From Streptomyces sp. NBC_01750 (lineage in GTDB: Bacteria; Actinomycetota; Actinomycetes; Streptomycetales; Streptomycetaceae), in the NCBI RefSeq assembly GCF_035918095.1, contig NZ_CP109137.1, positions 4,962,001 through 5,026,000 of the forward strand: a stretch of DNA of 64,000 bases, in the 5' to 3' direction. Position 1 is the stretch's first letter, and each line of letters starts with the position of its first letter. A program made the translations under genes and the position numbers. The notes under the pieces are model-generated. The model was not told the DNA's origin and did no database searches. It saw only the letters and a program-made list of their open reading frames with translations. Below are positions 49,966 to 59,609 of this stretch, in pieces.

Positions 49966-52812
49966 TTGTCCCCGACCAGCGAGACCGCAAAGGGCGGCCG
50001 CCGACTCGTGATCGTCGAGTCTCCTGCCAAGGCTAAGACGATCAAGGGCTATCTCGGCCCTGGATACGTCGTCGAGGCGAGCGTCGGGCACATCCGCGAC
50101 CTCCCGAACGGCGCCGCCGAGGTGCCCGAGAAGTACACCGGCGAGGTGCGCCGCCTCGGAGTCGACGTCGAACATGACTTCCAGCCCATCTATGTCGTCA
50201 ATGCCGACAAGAAGGCGCAGGTCAGAAGGCTGAAGGAGCAGCTCGCCGAATCCGACGAGCTCTACCTCGCAACCGATGAGGACCGCGAGGGCGAGGCCAT
50301 CGCCTGGCACCTCCTCGAGGTCCTCAAGCCCAAGGTCCCCGTCCACCGGATGGTCTTCCACGAGATCACCAAGGACGCGATCCGCGACGCCGTCGCCAAC
50401 CCGCGCGAGCTCAACCAGCGCATGGTCGACGCCCAGGAGACCCGCCGAATCCTCGACCGCCTCTACGGCTACGAGGTCTCGCCGGTCCTGTGGAAGAAGG
50501 TCATGCCGCGGCTGTCCGCCGGCCGTGTCCAGTCCGTCGCGACCCGCCTCGTCGTCGAGCGTGAGCGCGAGCGAATCGCCTTCCGCTCCGCCGAGTACTG
50601 GGATCTGACCGGCACCTTCTCGACCGGCCGGGCCGGGGACGCCTCCGACCCCTCGACCCTCACGGCCCGCCTGAACACCGTCGATGGACGGCGCGTCGCG
50701 CAGGGCCGTGACTTCGGCTCGGACGGGCAGCTCAAGTCCGGCCAGGTTCTCCACCTGGACGAGGCGAACGCACGCGCGCTCGCCGCCGCGCTCCAGGACG
50801 CCTCGTTCGCCGTCCGCGGGGTCGAGTCGAAGCCGTACCGTCGCTCTCCGTACGCACCTTTCCGTACGACGACGCTGCAGCAGGAGGCCTCCCGCAAGCT
50901 GGGCTTCGGGGCCAAGGCCACCATGCAGGTCGCGCAGAAGCTGTACGAGAACGGCTTCATCACCTATATGCGTACCGACTCCACCACGCTCTCCGACACC
51001 GCAATCTCGGCGGCGCGGGCGCAGGTCACGCAGTTGTACGGCGCCAACTACCTGCCGGAGAAGCCGCGCGTCTATGCCGGCAAGGTCAAGAACGCGCAGG
51101 AGGCGCACGAGGCGATTCGCCCTTCGGGTGATCGTTTCCGCACTCCGGCCGAGACGGGTCTGAGCGGTGACCAGTTCCGCCTCTACGAGCTGATCTGGAA
51201 GCGGACCGTCGCCTCCCAGATGAAGGACGCGGTCGGCAACAGCGTCACCGTCAGGATCGGCGGCCGGGCGAGCGACGGCCGGGACGCGGAGTTCACCGCG
51301 TCCGGCAAGACGATCACCTTCCACGGCTTCATGAAGGCCTACGTGGAGGGTGCTGACGACCCCAACGCCGAGCTCGACGACCGTGAGCGGCGCCTGCCGC
51401 AGGTCGCCGAGGGCGACGCGCTGTCCTCCGAGGAGATCTCGGTCGACGGCCACGCGACCAAGCCGCCGGCCCGCTACACCGAGGCCTCGCTGGTCAAGGA
51501 GCTGGAAGAGCGCGAGATCGGCCGTCCGTCGACCTACGCCTCGATCATCGGCACCATCCTCGACCGCGGCTATGTCTTCAAGAAGGGGACGGCACTCGTC
51601 CCGTCCTTCCTCTCCTTCGCCGTGGTCAACCTGCTGGAGAAGCACTTCGGCCGGCTCGTCGACTATGACTTCACCGCACGCATGGAGGACGACCTCGACC
51701 GCATCGCGCGGGGCGAGGCGCAGGCCGTGCCGTGGCTGAAGCGGTTCTACTTCGGCGGGGGCGACGCCGCCGCCGGTGCGGCCGCCGCGGTCGGCAACGG
51801 CGACGGCGACCACCTCGGCGGTCTGAAGGAGCTGGTGACCGACCTCGGCGCGATCGACGCCCGGGAGATCTCCAGCTTCCCGGTCGGCGAGGGCATCGTG
51901 CTGCGCGTCGGCCGCTACGGCCCGTACATCGAGCGTGGTGAGAAGGACGCGGAGGGCCACCAGCGCGCCGACGTTCCCGAGGACCTCCCGCCGGACGAGC
52001 TGACCGTGGAGTACGCGGAGGAGCTGCTGGCCAAGCCGAGCGGCGACTTCGAGCTGGGCACCGACCCGGTCACCGGGCACCAGATCATCGCGCGGGACGG
52101 TCGTTACGGCCCGTACGTCACGGAGGTGCTGCCCGAGGGCACGCCGAAGACCGGCAAGAACGCGGTCAAGCCGCGCACCGCCTCGCTCTTCAAGTCGATG
52201 TCGCTCGACACGGTCACGCTCGAGGACGCGATGAAACTGATGTCGCTGCCGCGGGTGGTCGGCGTCGACGCGGATGACGTCGAGATCACCGCGCAGAACG
52301 GCCGGTACGGCCCGTATCTGAAGAAGGGCACGGACTCGCGTTCGCTCGAGACCGAGGACCAGCTCTTCAACATCACGCTCGAAGAGGCCCTGGCGATCTA
52401 CGCGCAGCCGAAGCAGCGGGGCCGGGCAGCCGCCAAACCGCCGCTGAAGGAGCTGGGCACGGACCCGGTGAGCGAGCGTCCGGTGGTCGTCAAGGACGGC
52501 CGCTTCGGTCCGTACGTCACGGACGGCGAGACGAACGCGACCCTGCGCACGGACGACAGCGTCGAGGACATCACGCCGGAGCGCGGTTACGAGCTGCTCG
52601 CCGAGAAGCGCGCCAAGGGCCCCGCCAAGAAGACGGCGAAGAAGGCCGCGGCCAAGAAGGCACCGGCGAAGAAGACAGCCGCCAAGAAGACGGCGGCCAA
52701 GAAGACAGCGGCGAAGAAGACCGCCGCGAAGAAGACGACCGTGGCGAAGAAGACGACTGTGGCCGCGGCGAAGAAGTCGGCCGCGTCGGCGAAGGCGTCG
52801 ACGGACGAGTAG
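49966..52812 (+). CDS. topA: DNA topoisomerase I with lysine-repeat tail
   Basis: 948-residue type IA topoisomerase. Toprim domain: RLVIVESPAKAKTIKGYLG at the start and TDEDREGEAIAWHL. The catalytic Tyr is Tyr334 in FITYMRTDSTT. No C4 zinc fingers; instead four RYGPY/RFGPY-type repeats (about 640-850), then an AAKKTAAKK tail (about 885-935), as in Streptomyces TopA where the Lys tail gives processivity. It relaxes negative supercoils and is essential. TTG 49966 (SPTSETAKGG) is chosen for GGAGAGAAG eight bases upstream and match to the known start. Confidence 0.95.
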   Translation: MSPTSETAKGGRRLVIVESPAKAKTIKGYLGPGYVVEASVGHIRDLPNGAAEVPEKYTGEVRRLGVDVEHDFQPIYVVNADKKAQVRRLKEQLAESDELYLATDEDREGEAIAWHLLEVLKPKVPVHRMVFHEITKDAIRDAVANPRELNQRMVDAQETRRILDRLYGYEVSPVLWKKVMPRLSAGRVQSVATRLVVERERERIAFRSAEYWDLTGTFSTGRAGDASDPSTLTARLNTVDGRRVAQGRDFGSDGQLKSGQVLHLDEANARALAAALQDASFAVRGVESKPYRRSPYAPFRTTTLQQEASRKLGFGAKATMQVAQKLYENGFITYMRTDSTTLSDTAISAARAQVTQLYGANYLPEKPRVYAGKVKNAQEAHEAIRPSGDRFRTPAETGLSGDQFRLYELIWKRTVASQMKDAVGNSVTVRIGGRASDGRDAEFTASGKTITFHGFMKAYVEGADDPNAELDDRERRLPQVAEGDALSSEEISVDGHATKPPARYTEASLVKELEEREIGRPSTYASIIGTILDRGYVFKKGTALVPSFLSFAVVNLLEKHFGRLVDYDFTARMEDDLDRIARGEAQAVPWLKRFYFGGGDAAAGAAAAVGNGDGDHLGGLKELVTDLGAIDAREISSFPVGEGIVLRVGRYGPYIERGEKDAEGHQRADVPEDLPPDELTVEYAEELLAKPSGDFELGTDPVTGHQIIARDGRYGPYVTEVLPEGTPKTGKNAVKPRTASLFKSMSLDTVTLEDAMKLMSLPRVVGVDADDVEITAQNGRYGPYLKKGTDSRSLETEDQLFNITLEEALAIYAQPKQRGRAAAKPPLKELGTDPVSERPVVVKDGRFGPYVTDGETNATLRTDDSVEDITPERGYELLAEKRAKGPAKKTAKKAAAKKAPAKKTAAKKTAAKKTAAKKTAAKKTTVAKKTTVAAAKKSAASAKASTDE

Positions 52813-52936
52813 CGAGATCATCACGGGCGTTCTGTACGGAGAGTTTTGTACGGGGAGGTTTCCCGCCCTCCGTACAAAGCGCCCGTATGTTCGGCCGGGC
52901 CTCCGGGGAGTGGCGCGCTCCGGATAGGCTGGGCGG

Positions 52937-55900
52937 ATGACGCGAGCCGAGCAGCCAGCCGAGCAGCAGGCGGTCATGAGCACCGTCTCAGAGACTGCCT
53001 CAGACGCCGACGCATCCGGAGCACTTGCCGAGGACTCACGTGAGCGCGCGGTGCGGGCCCTGCTGCGCTTCCCGCCGCTGAGGCGGCTGTGGAGCGCTCA
53101 GGCCGTCGGCGGCGTCGGGGATGCCGTCGCCGTTTTCGTGCTTCTGCTGCTGACGCTGCAAGCGGCGGTTCTCGAGGGCTCGTTCGGGGCCGGCTACCGC
53201 GGGGCGGCCTTCGCCGTCGCCATGGTGCTCGGCACCCGTGTCCTTGCCACGTTGCTCTTCGGCGCCGTACTGCTGGGCCCGCTGACGACGCTCACCTCGC
53301 CGAACGGCCCGCTCGACCGCCGCTGGACCATGATCGGCGCGGACGTCCTGCGTCTTGCGCTGCTGATCGTGGCGCCACTGTGGATCGACTGGACCCCCGA
53401 CAACGCGACGGCGATCCTGCTGATCACCGTGTTCGTCACCGGCGTGGCCGAGCGCTTCTGGACGGTCGCCCGCGACGGCGCCGCCCCCGCTCTGCTGCCC
53501 GCCCCGCCGCTGGAAGGGGCAGCGGTCCGTCCGCTGCCGGACCACCTCGACGCACTGCGCCGACTCTGGCTGCGTACGGGCTTCGCCACCATTCCCGTCG
53601 GCGCCGCGGCGCTGCTCCTCGGCACGCTGATCGGCAATCTGCTCGGCTCGGGCATCGAGTGGTTCTCGCTGCACCAGGCGGCACTCGGTTCGTACATCGC
53701 AGCTGGTCTCTTCGCCGCGTCCGTATCGACGCTGTACTTTCTGGAGCTGCCCGGCTCGCTGACCCCGCGGCCGCGCTCGCCGCTGGAGGGCCTGCGCCGT
53801 CCGGCCACCGGCAATGGGCTGGACAAGGGGCGTACGGGCGCCATCCCGCTGTTCGTTCTCGGCTGCGCGGCGGTTGCGGGCGCGATCTCGTCCGCCGTCG
53901 CCGTCTCCGTACTGCACGCCTTCGACCTGGGCGGCGGGCCCGCGGCCTTCGCGCTGCTGGTGCTGGCGCTGACGGGCGGTACCGGTATCGGTATCCGCAG
54001 TGCCGGCGCCGTACTGCCCACGCTCTCCCGCCGGCGGCTGCTCGCGATCGCGCTCGCGGTCACCGGTGTCGCACTGCTGGCCATGGGGCTGGTGCCGGAC
54101 ACGGCGACCGTGCTGTTCATCGCGCTGCTCGCCGGACTCGCCGCCGGTGTCGCCGCGAGCACCGGGCACGCGCTCATCGACCAGGAGGCCGAGGACTTCC
54201 GGCGGGCCCGGATCACCGAGCACCTCCAGGCGGTCGTGCGGGTCGCCATCGCCCTCGGCGCGGTCGCGGCCCCGCTGCTCGCCGCCGCGATCGGGCCGCA
54301 CCGGCTCGCGAGTGGCGACTTCGTCTTCGCGCACGGCGGCGCGGCGTTCACGCTGATGCTGGTCGGCGCGCTCCTCCTGCCTGTCGCGGCCGTCGTCCTC
54401 GCCAAGACGGACGACAGGTCGGGCGTACCGCTGCGTCGCGATCTTGGCGACGCGCTGCGCGGCGGGGCCGATCCGGCACAGGCGTCGGCGACGAACGGTT
54501 TCTTCATCGCCATTGAGGGCGGCGATGGGGCCGGGAAGTCCACGCAGGTCGAGGCGCTCGCGGAGTGGATCCGGGCGAAGGGCCACGAGGTTGTGGTGAC
54601 GCGTGAGCCGGGTGCGACGCCGATTGGCAAGCGGCTGCGTTCGATCCTGCTGGATGTGTCGTCGGACGGGCTCTCGAACCGGGCGGAGGCGCTGTTGTAC
54701 GCCGCTGACCGGGCCGAGCACGTCGATTCGGTCGTACGGCCCGCACTGGAGCGCGGCGCGATCGTCATCTCCGACCGCTACATCGACTCTTCGGTCGCCT
54801 ATCAGGGTGCCGGGCGCGATCTGTCGCCGACTGAGATCGCCCGTATCTCGCGGTGGGCGACGGACGGCCTCGTACCGCACCTGACGGTGCTGCTCGATGT
54901 CTCGCCGGAGACCGCGCGCGAACGCTTCACGGAGGCGCCGGACCGGCTGGAGTCGGAGCCGGCGGAGTTCCACCAGCGGGTGCGTTCCGGTTTCCTGACG
55001 CTTGCCGCGGCGGACCCGGGCCGGTATCTGGTGGTGGACGCGGGCCAGGAGCCGGAGTCGGTCACCACCGTCGTACGGCACCGGCTCGACCGGCTGCTTC
55101 CGCTTTCCGAAGCCGAGGTGAAGGCGCAGGAGGAAGCGCGGAAGGCGGCCGAGGAGGAAGCCCGTCGGCGCGCGGAGGCGGAAGCCGCGCGCAAGGCGGA
55201 GGAGGAGCGGGTCGAGCGCGAGCGGCAGGAACAGCTGGCCAAGCTCCGGGCCGAGGAGGAGGAGCGCAAGCTCCGCGAGCTGGAGGAAGCGCGGCAGCGC
55301 GAGGCGGAGCGGCAGGCGGAGGAGGCCCGGCTGCGGGCCGAGGACGCGCGGCGACGGGCGGACGAGGAGCGGGCGCGGCGGCTCGCCGAGGAGAGGGCGG
55401 CCGCGGCGGAGCAGGAACGGCGCCGCAAGCAGGCCGAGGAGGAGGCGCGGCTCCGTGCCGAGGCGGAGGAGCGTCGCCTGGAGAAGCAGCGCAAGGCGGA
55501 GGAGGCACTGCTGCGGGCGGAGGAAGCGCGGCGGGTGGCGGAGGCGGCGGCCGCCGCTTCTGCGGCTTCGGCTTCGGCTCATGATGTGACCGTGCCGACC
55601 CCGGTGGTCACGCCGGACGCGGTGACGCGGGAGGTGCCCGCGGTTCCGGATGCGGACGAGACGACGGTGCTTCCGCCGGTGTCGAGGGATGCGGATGAGA
55701 CGACGGTGCTTCCGCCGGTGTCGAGGGACGTGGACGAGACGACGGTGCTTCCGCCGGTACGGGACTCCGCACGCGGGCCGGTACGGGACAGCGATCCGGC
55801 TGACCGGGTCCCGCCGGGCATCTTCCGCGAGGAGACCAGAAGCGAGGGTACGAACGAGCGCACCCGCGAGCTCCCGCAGGTCGACCCGGACTCGGGCCGT

Positions 55901-56017
55901 CCCCGCCGCCGTTCGGACTGGGCGGAGGAGACCCCGTTGGACGACCTTCCGACCTTGGCGGACGAACTGCTCGGCCCGCACGACGAGGACGAGAACGGCC
56001 GACGGGGCGGGCGCTGA
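52937..56017 (+). CDS. tmk: Thymidylate kinase fused to a membrane transporter-like domain and coiled coil
   Basis: 1026 residues. Residues about 40-510 are a twelve-helix MFS-like domain. Residues about 520-725 are dTMP kinase: FFIAIEGGDGAGKSTQ (P-loop), TREPGATPIGK, VISDRYIDSSVAYQG. Residues about 725-875 form an uninterrupted Glu/Arg/Ala coiled coil. The tail carries three DETTVLPPVSRD repeats (about 905-940) and an acidic end. A standard Tmk is about 210 residues. It makes dTDP for DNA synthesis, here apparently tethered to the membrane. ATG 52937; ATG 52976 is also possible. Confidence 0.9.
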   Translation: MTRAEQPAEQQAVMSTVSETASDADASGALAEDSRERAVRALLRFPPLRRLWSAQAVGGVGDAVAVFVLLLLTLQAAVLEGSFGAGYRGAAFAVAMVLGTRVLATLLFGAVLLGPLTTLTSPNGPLDRRWTMIGADVLRLALLIVAPLWIDWTPDNATAILLITVFVTGVAERFWTVARDGAAPALLPAPPLEGAAVRPLPDHLDALRRLWLRTGFATIPVGAAALLLGTLIGNLLGSGIEWFSLHQAALGSYIAAGLFAASVSTLYFLELPGSLTPRPRSPLEGLRRPATGNGLDKGRTGAIPLFVLGCAAVAGAISSAVAVSVLHAFDLGGGPAAFALLVLALTGGTGIGIRSAGAVLPTLSRRRLLAIALAVTGVALLAMGLVPDTATVLFIALLAGLAAGVAASTGHALIDQEAEDFRRARITEHLQAVVRVAIALGAVAAPLLAAAIGPHRLASGDFVFAHGGAAFTLMLVGALLLPVAAVVLAKTDDRSGVPLRRDLGDALRGGADPAQASATNGFFIAIEGGDGAGKSTQVEALAEWIRAKGHEVVVTREPGATPIGKRLRSILLDVSSDGLSNRAEALLYAADRAEHVDSVVRPALERGAIVISDRYIDSSVAYQGAGRDLSPTEIARISRWATDGLVPHLTVLLDVSPETARERFTEAPDRLESEPAEFHQRVRSGFLTLAAADPGRYLVVDAGQEPESVTTVVRHRLDRLLPLSEAEVKAQEEARKAAEEEARRRAEAEAARKAEEERVERERQEQLAKLRAEEEERKLRELEEARQREAERQAEEARLRAEDARRRADEERARRLAEERAAAAEQERRRKQAEEEARLRAEAEERRLEKQRKAEEALLRAEEARRVAEAAAAASAASASAHDVTVPTPVVTPDAVTREVPAVPDADETTVLPPVSRDADETTVLPPVSRDVDETTVLPPVRDSARGPVRDSDPADRVPPGIFREETRSEGTNERTRELPQVDPDSGRPRRRSDWAEETPLDDLPTLADELLGPHDEDENGRRGGR
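55646..55760. repeat. 39-bp tandem repeats in tmk
   Basis: GCGGACGAGACGACGGTGCT plus TCCGCCGGTGTCGAGGGAT recurs three times (third partial), encoding DADETTVLPPVSRD. In-frame, so copy number can change without frameshift. Confidence 0.88.
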
Positions 56018-56158
56018 CGGGTTCGGCGCTTCGGGGCCGTTCGCGGCGCAGGGGTTCGTCCTGGTGCTGGTTCGGGTGGCGCGTCCTTGCCACCGCGTCC
56101 GCACTGTCAGACCCCTGCCCCACAATGGAACCCCCAGCACGAAAGGCGGTGACGGCCC

Positions 56159-57364
56159 ATGACCGTATGGGACGACGTGGTCGGCCAGGAGCGCGTCCAG
56201 GCGCAGCTCTCCGCCGCCGCCCGGGACGCCGACACCCGCGTCACCGCCCAGGCCGTCGGCGACCCCGCACCCGATGCGTCCAAGATGACGCACGCCTGGC
56301 TGTTCACCGGCCCACCCGGCTCCGGACGGTCCACCGCCGCCCGGGCCTTCGCCGCCGCGCTGCAGTGCACCAGCCCCGACCGCGCCCTGGGCGGTGAGCC
56401 CGGTTGCGGATTCTGCGACGGCTGTCACACCACCCTCGTCGGTACGCACGCGGACGTCGATGTGATCCGTACGGACCTGCTCTCCATCGGCGTCAAGGAG
56501 ACCCGCGAGCTCGTCCGCCGCGCCCAGCTCTCCCCGGCCGGGGGCCGCTGGCAGGTGATCATCCTGGAAGACGCCGACCGGCTGACCGAAGGCGCGGGCA
56601 ATGTCCTGCTGAAGGCCGTCGAAGAGCCCGCTTCCCGCACCGTCTGGCTGCTCTGCGCGCCCTCCCTCGAGGACGTGCTCCCCACCATCCGCTCCCGATG
56701 CCGCCACCTCACCCTCCGTACGCCGCCGGTCGCCGCCGTCGCCGACGTCCTGATCCGGCGGGACGGCATCGAGCCGGAGGCCGCCGTCTTTGCCGCCCGC
56801 GCCACTCAGGGGCACATCGGCCGTGCCCGTCGGCTGGCCACCGACGAGCGGGCCCGCGCCCGCCGGGCCACCGTTCTCAAGCTGCCGCTGCGCGTCGGGG
56901 ACATCGGCGGCTGTCTCAAGGCCGCCCAGGAACTGGTTGACGCCGCGGCCGAGGACGCCAAGCAGGTGGCCGAGGAGATCGACGTCAAGGAGACCGAAGA
57001 CCTCAAGACGGCGCTCGGCGCGTCCGCCGGCGGCCGGATGCCGCGTGGCACGGCAGGGGCGATGAAGGAGCTGGAGGACAAGCAGAAACGTCGCAAGACC
57101 CGTAGCCAGCGCGACAGCCTCGACCTCGCGCTCACCGATCTGACCGGCTTCTACCGCGATGTGCTGGCCCTCCAGATGGGCTCGGAGGTCGCGCTCGCCA
57201 ATCACGACGTACGAGACTCCCTCGACCGGATCGCCCGTGGTTCGACCCCGGAAGGCACCCTGCGCCGGATAGAGGCGGTGGTCGCGTGCCGTCAGGCGCT
57301 GGACCGTAATGTCGCGCCGCTGCTGGCGGTGGAGGCGATGGCGGTCACCCTCCGCGCCGGCTGA
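56159..57364 (+). CDS. holB: DNA polymerase III, delta prime subunit
   Basis: 401 residues. AAA+ clamp-loader fold with THAWLFTGPPGSGRSTAARA (Walker A with Arg in place of Lys, as usual for delta prime), a zinc site GCGFCDGC with an earlier Cys, IILEDADRL and TIRSRCRHL (SRC motif). The C-terminal collar domain follows. It helps load the beta clamp. ATG 56159 follows AAGGCGGTGA. Counterpart of Rv3644c, again beside topA. Confidence 0.93.
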   Translation: MTVWDDVVGQERVQAQLSAAARDADTRVTAQAVGDPAPDASKMTHAWLFTGPPGSGRSTAARAFAAALQCTSPDRALGGEPGCGFCDGCHTTLVGTHADVDVIRTDLLSIGVKETRELVRRAQLSPAGGRWQVIILEDADRLTEGAGNVLLKAVEEPASRTVWLLCAPSLEDVLPTIRSRCRHLTLRTPPVAAVADVLIRRDGIEPEAAVFAARATQGHIGRARRLATDERARARRATVLKLPLRVGDIGGCLKAAQELVDAAAEDAKQVAEEIDVKETEDLKTALGASAGGRMPRGTAGAMKELEDKQKRRKTRSQRDSLDLALTDLTGFYRDVLALQMGSEVALANHDVRDSLDRIARGSTPEGTLRRIEAVVACRQALDRNVAPLLAVEAMAVTLRAG

Positions 57365-57583
57365 CGTCCGGCCTGCGGCTCTCCTCGCCCGGCTGACGTC
57401 CGGCTTGCGGCTCCCCGCGCCGGCCGGGGCGCAGCTGCCTCGTGACCATCGCTCCGCACCGCCCGACGACCGAGCGATCCGCACCCTCCGCCAGGCCGAC
57501 CGGCCTGCCGCCGACCGGTTGACCGGCTCACCCGTAAGAGCGCGGAAAGGCGGCAGCGGACAACCTGCTATTAGGCTCCATAG

Positions 57584-59134
57584 ATGGACACCAGGCGCCT
57601 GCTCCGTACCTCCGCACTCGTGCTGGCCACCGCCGGCCTGCTCATCTCCGGCTGCACCGGTGGGAGTTCGTCACCGAGCGCCTCCGAGTCCGCCTCCTCC
57701 GGCGGTGGCGGCGGAGCCGCCCCGACCGCCGCCCTCAAGCCGTACTACGCACAGCAGCTGAAGTGGCGCCCCTGCGGCGTCCCCGGTTTCGAATGCGCCA
57801 CGATGAAGGCACCGCTCGACTACGCCAAGCCCGACGGCGACTCGGTCAAGCTCGCCGTCGCCCGGAAGAAGGCCACCGGCCCCGGCAAGCGCCTCGGCTC
57901 CCTGCTCGTCAATCCTGGCGGCCCCGGCGGCTCGGGCGTCAGCTATCTCCAGGGGTACGCGGGCATCGGCTACCCCCCGCCCGTCCGCGCCCGCTACGAC
58001 ATGGTGTCCTTCGACCCGCGCGGCGTCGCCCGCAGCGAGCCCGTCGAATGCCTCAGTGGCAAGGAGATGGACGCGTACACCCAGGTCGACCAGACACCGG
58101 ACGACGCAGCCGAGACGACCCGTCTCGCCACGTCGCTCAAGGGCTTCGCGGCAGGCTGCGAGAAGCGCTCCGGCACGATCCTGTCCCATGTCTCCACCGT
58201 CGAGGCGGCCCGTGACATGGACATTCTGCGTGCTGCGCTGGGCGACGAGAAGCTGTCGTACGTCGGGGCTTCGTACGGAACCTTCCTCGGCGCGACATAC
58301 GCCGAGCTCTTCCCCGACCGTGTCGGCCGCCTCGTCCTCGACGGCGCGATGGACCCGTCGCTGGCGTCCCGGCAGATGAACCGCGACCAGACCGCGGGCT
58401 TCGAGACCGCGTTCCAGTCCTTCGCGGCCGACTGCATCAAGGAGAAGGACTGCCCGCTCGGCACAGAGTCGGTCGCCGACGCCTCCAATCGTCTCAAGGC
58501 CTTCTTCGCAGAGCTCGACGCCAAGCCCGTCCCGACGGGTGAGAGCCGCGAGCTCGGCGAGTCCCTGGCCACCACCGCGGTGATCGCCGCGATGTACGAC
58601 GAGGCCGCCTGGCCGCAGCTCCGCCAGGCCCTGACCCGCGCCATGGACGGCGACGGCGCGCCGCTGCTCTCGCTGGCCGACAGCTACTACGAGCGCGCGG
58701 GCGACGGCTCGTACGCGAACCTGATGTACGCCAACGCGGCCGTGAACTGCCTGGACCTGCCGCCGGCCTTCACCGCCCCCAAGGCGGTGCAGTCGGCCCT
58801 GCCCGAGTTCGAGAAGGCCTCCCCGGTCTTCGGCAAGAACTTTGCCTGGGCTTCCCTGAACTGCGCGTACTGGCCCACCCCCGCCACCGGCGCGCCGCAC
58901 CGCATCGAGGCGAAGGGCGCCGCTCCGATCGTGGTCGTCGGCACCACCCGGGACCCCGCCACGCCCTACAGGTGGGCGCAGGGGCTGGCCGGGCAGCTCT
59001 CCTCCGGGCGCCTGCTCACGTACGACGGCGACGGCCACACGGCGTACGGGCGGGGCAGCGACTGCATCGACACGGCGATCAACACGTACCTGCTGGACGG
59101 CACGGCCCCGCCGGACAACAAGCGCTGCCGCTGA
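57584..59134 (+). CDS. Secreted lipoprotein alpha/beta hydrolase, tripeptidyl aminopeptidase family
   Basis: 516 residues. Signal peptide with lipobox LISGC (Cys24), Ser/Gly linker, then an alpha/beta hydrolase of the SlpD/SlpE type: NPGGPGGSG (oxyanion hole), FDPRGVARS, GASYGTFLG with nucleophile Ser (about 230), C-terminal GTTRDPATPY (Asp) and GDGHTAYG (His). Such enzymes remove N-terminal peptides outside the cell. ATG 57584. Confidence 0.9.
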   Translation: MDTRRLLRTSALVLATAGLLISGCTGGSSSPSASESASSGGGGGAAPTAALKPYYAQQLKWRPCGVPGFECATMKAPLDYAKPDGDSVKLAVARKKATGPGKRLGSLLVNPGGPGGSGVSYLQGYAGIGYPPPVRARYDMVSFDPRGVARSEPVECLSGKEMDAYTQVDQTPDDAAETTRLATSLKGFAAGCEKRSGTILSHVSTVEAARDMDILRAALGDEKLSYVGASYGTFLGATYAELFPDRVGRLVLDGAMDPSLASRQMNRDQTAGFETAFQSFAADCIKEKDCPLGTESVADASNRLKAFFAELDAKPVPTGESRELGESLATTAVIAAMYDEAAWPQLRQALTRAMDGDGAPLLSLADSYYERAGDGSYANLMYANAAVNCLDLPPAFTAPKAVQSALPEFEKASPVFGKNFAWASLNCAYWPTPATGAPHRIEAKGAAPIVVVGTTRDPATPYRWAQGLAGQLSSGRLLTYDGDGHTAYGRGSDCIDTAINTYLLDGTAPPDNKRCR

Positions 59135-59146
59135 CGGCGGGGCCGA

Positions 59147-59175
59147 GGGTGCCCCGGACCTGGTTCGGGGCACCC
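59147..59175 (+). terminator. Terminator after the peptidase gene
   Basis: GGGTGCCCCG (59147-59156) pairs perfectly with CGGGGCACCC (59166-59175), loop nine bases, then AAATC. Confidence 0.85.
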
Positions 59176-59187
59176 AAATCAACCCTG

Positions 59188-59238
59188 TAGACTTGGCGCC
59201 GCTGCTGATGCGAACGTGTCTTCGCAAGGAGACACGTT
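59188..59238 (+). promoter_or_regulatory. tRNA-Thr promoter -10 and leader hairpin
   Basis: TAGACT (59188-59193) fits a -10 box. The predicted leader contains AACGTGTCT (59213-59221) pairing with AGACACGTT (59230-59238), ending 12 bases before the tRNA. The hairpin may guide 5' processing. Confidence 0.5.
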
Positions 59239-59250
59239 TATCTGTAGCTT

Positions 59251-59324
59251 GCCGCCTTAGCTCAGTTGGCCAGAGCAACGCACTCGTAATGCGTAGGTCT
59301 CGGGTTCGAATCCCGAAGGCGGCT
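59251..59324 (+). tRNA. tRNA-Thr (CGT)
   Basis: 74 bases: acceptor GCCGCCT with AGGCGGC at the 3' end, D-arm TAGCTCAGTTGG, anticodon stem-loop CGCACTCGTAATGCG with anticodon CGT, T-arm CGGGTTCGAATCCCG, discriminator T. No encoded CCA. It stands at the left border of a region rich in mobile-element debris. Confidence 0.95.
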
Positions 59325-59349
59325 CATAAAAGCCCAGGTCAGAGGCTCC

Positions 59350-59383
59350 AAGGCCCTTCGTGAGAGATCGCGGAGGGCCTTTT
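59350..59383 (+). terminator. Terminator after tRNA-Thr
   Basis: AAGGCCCT (59350-59357) pairs with AGGGCCTT (59374-59381), then TT. Loop 16 bases. Confidence 0.7.
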
Positions 59384-59455
59384 GTGTGCCTGATGGGAAC
59401 ACTCTGGGAACATTGGATGCGATGTGTATCCGTTTATGTGCCGTTTCGCTCTGAG

Positions 59456-59488
59456 TGGCACGTTTGCGCTGGCCGATGATCTGGGTTT
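59456..59488. repeat. Shared sequence at transposase break point, copy 1
   Basis: AGTGGCACGTTTGCGC (59456-59471) recurs exactly at 61358-61373 in the same orientation, with weaker similarity for another 15 bases. Here it adjoins the truncation point of an IS1380-like transposase fragment. Probably the end of a mobile element. Confidence 0.7.
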
Positions 59489-59609
59489 CGCGAGGCCGAA
59501 GCCGACGCAGCGCAGCGGTGAAGGCGCCGTTAAGCCCGGTGGCATCGGCGAGATCTGTCAGCAACGGCCGCCCGGCGCGCACAACGGGCAGTCGGGACTC
59601 GAGGGCCTC
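59489..59609 (-). pseudogene. IS1380-like transposase, N-terminal fragment
   Basis: Read on the minus strand: LPVVRAGRPLLTDLADATGL followed by NGAFTAALRRLRPRET. In memory this is the N-terminus of Streptomyces IS1380-family transposases (RAGxPLLxDLAxxTGLxxAF), which continue with HDPGR and the DDE domain; here the sequence changes abruptly after RPRET. Only about 35 residues remain. Confidence 0.5.

Noticed and set aside
59262..59582. Minus-strand frame ending RLRDSNPRPTHYECVALAN
   Set aside because: The end is the antisense of tRNA-Thr, a common false gene; only the IS1380-like part is retained as a fragment.
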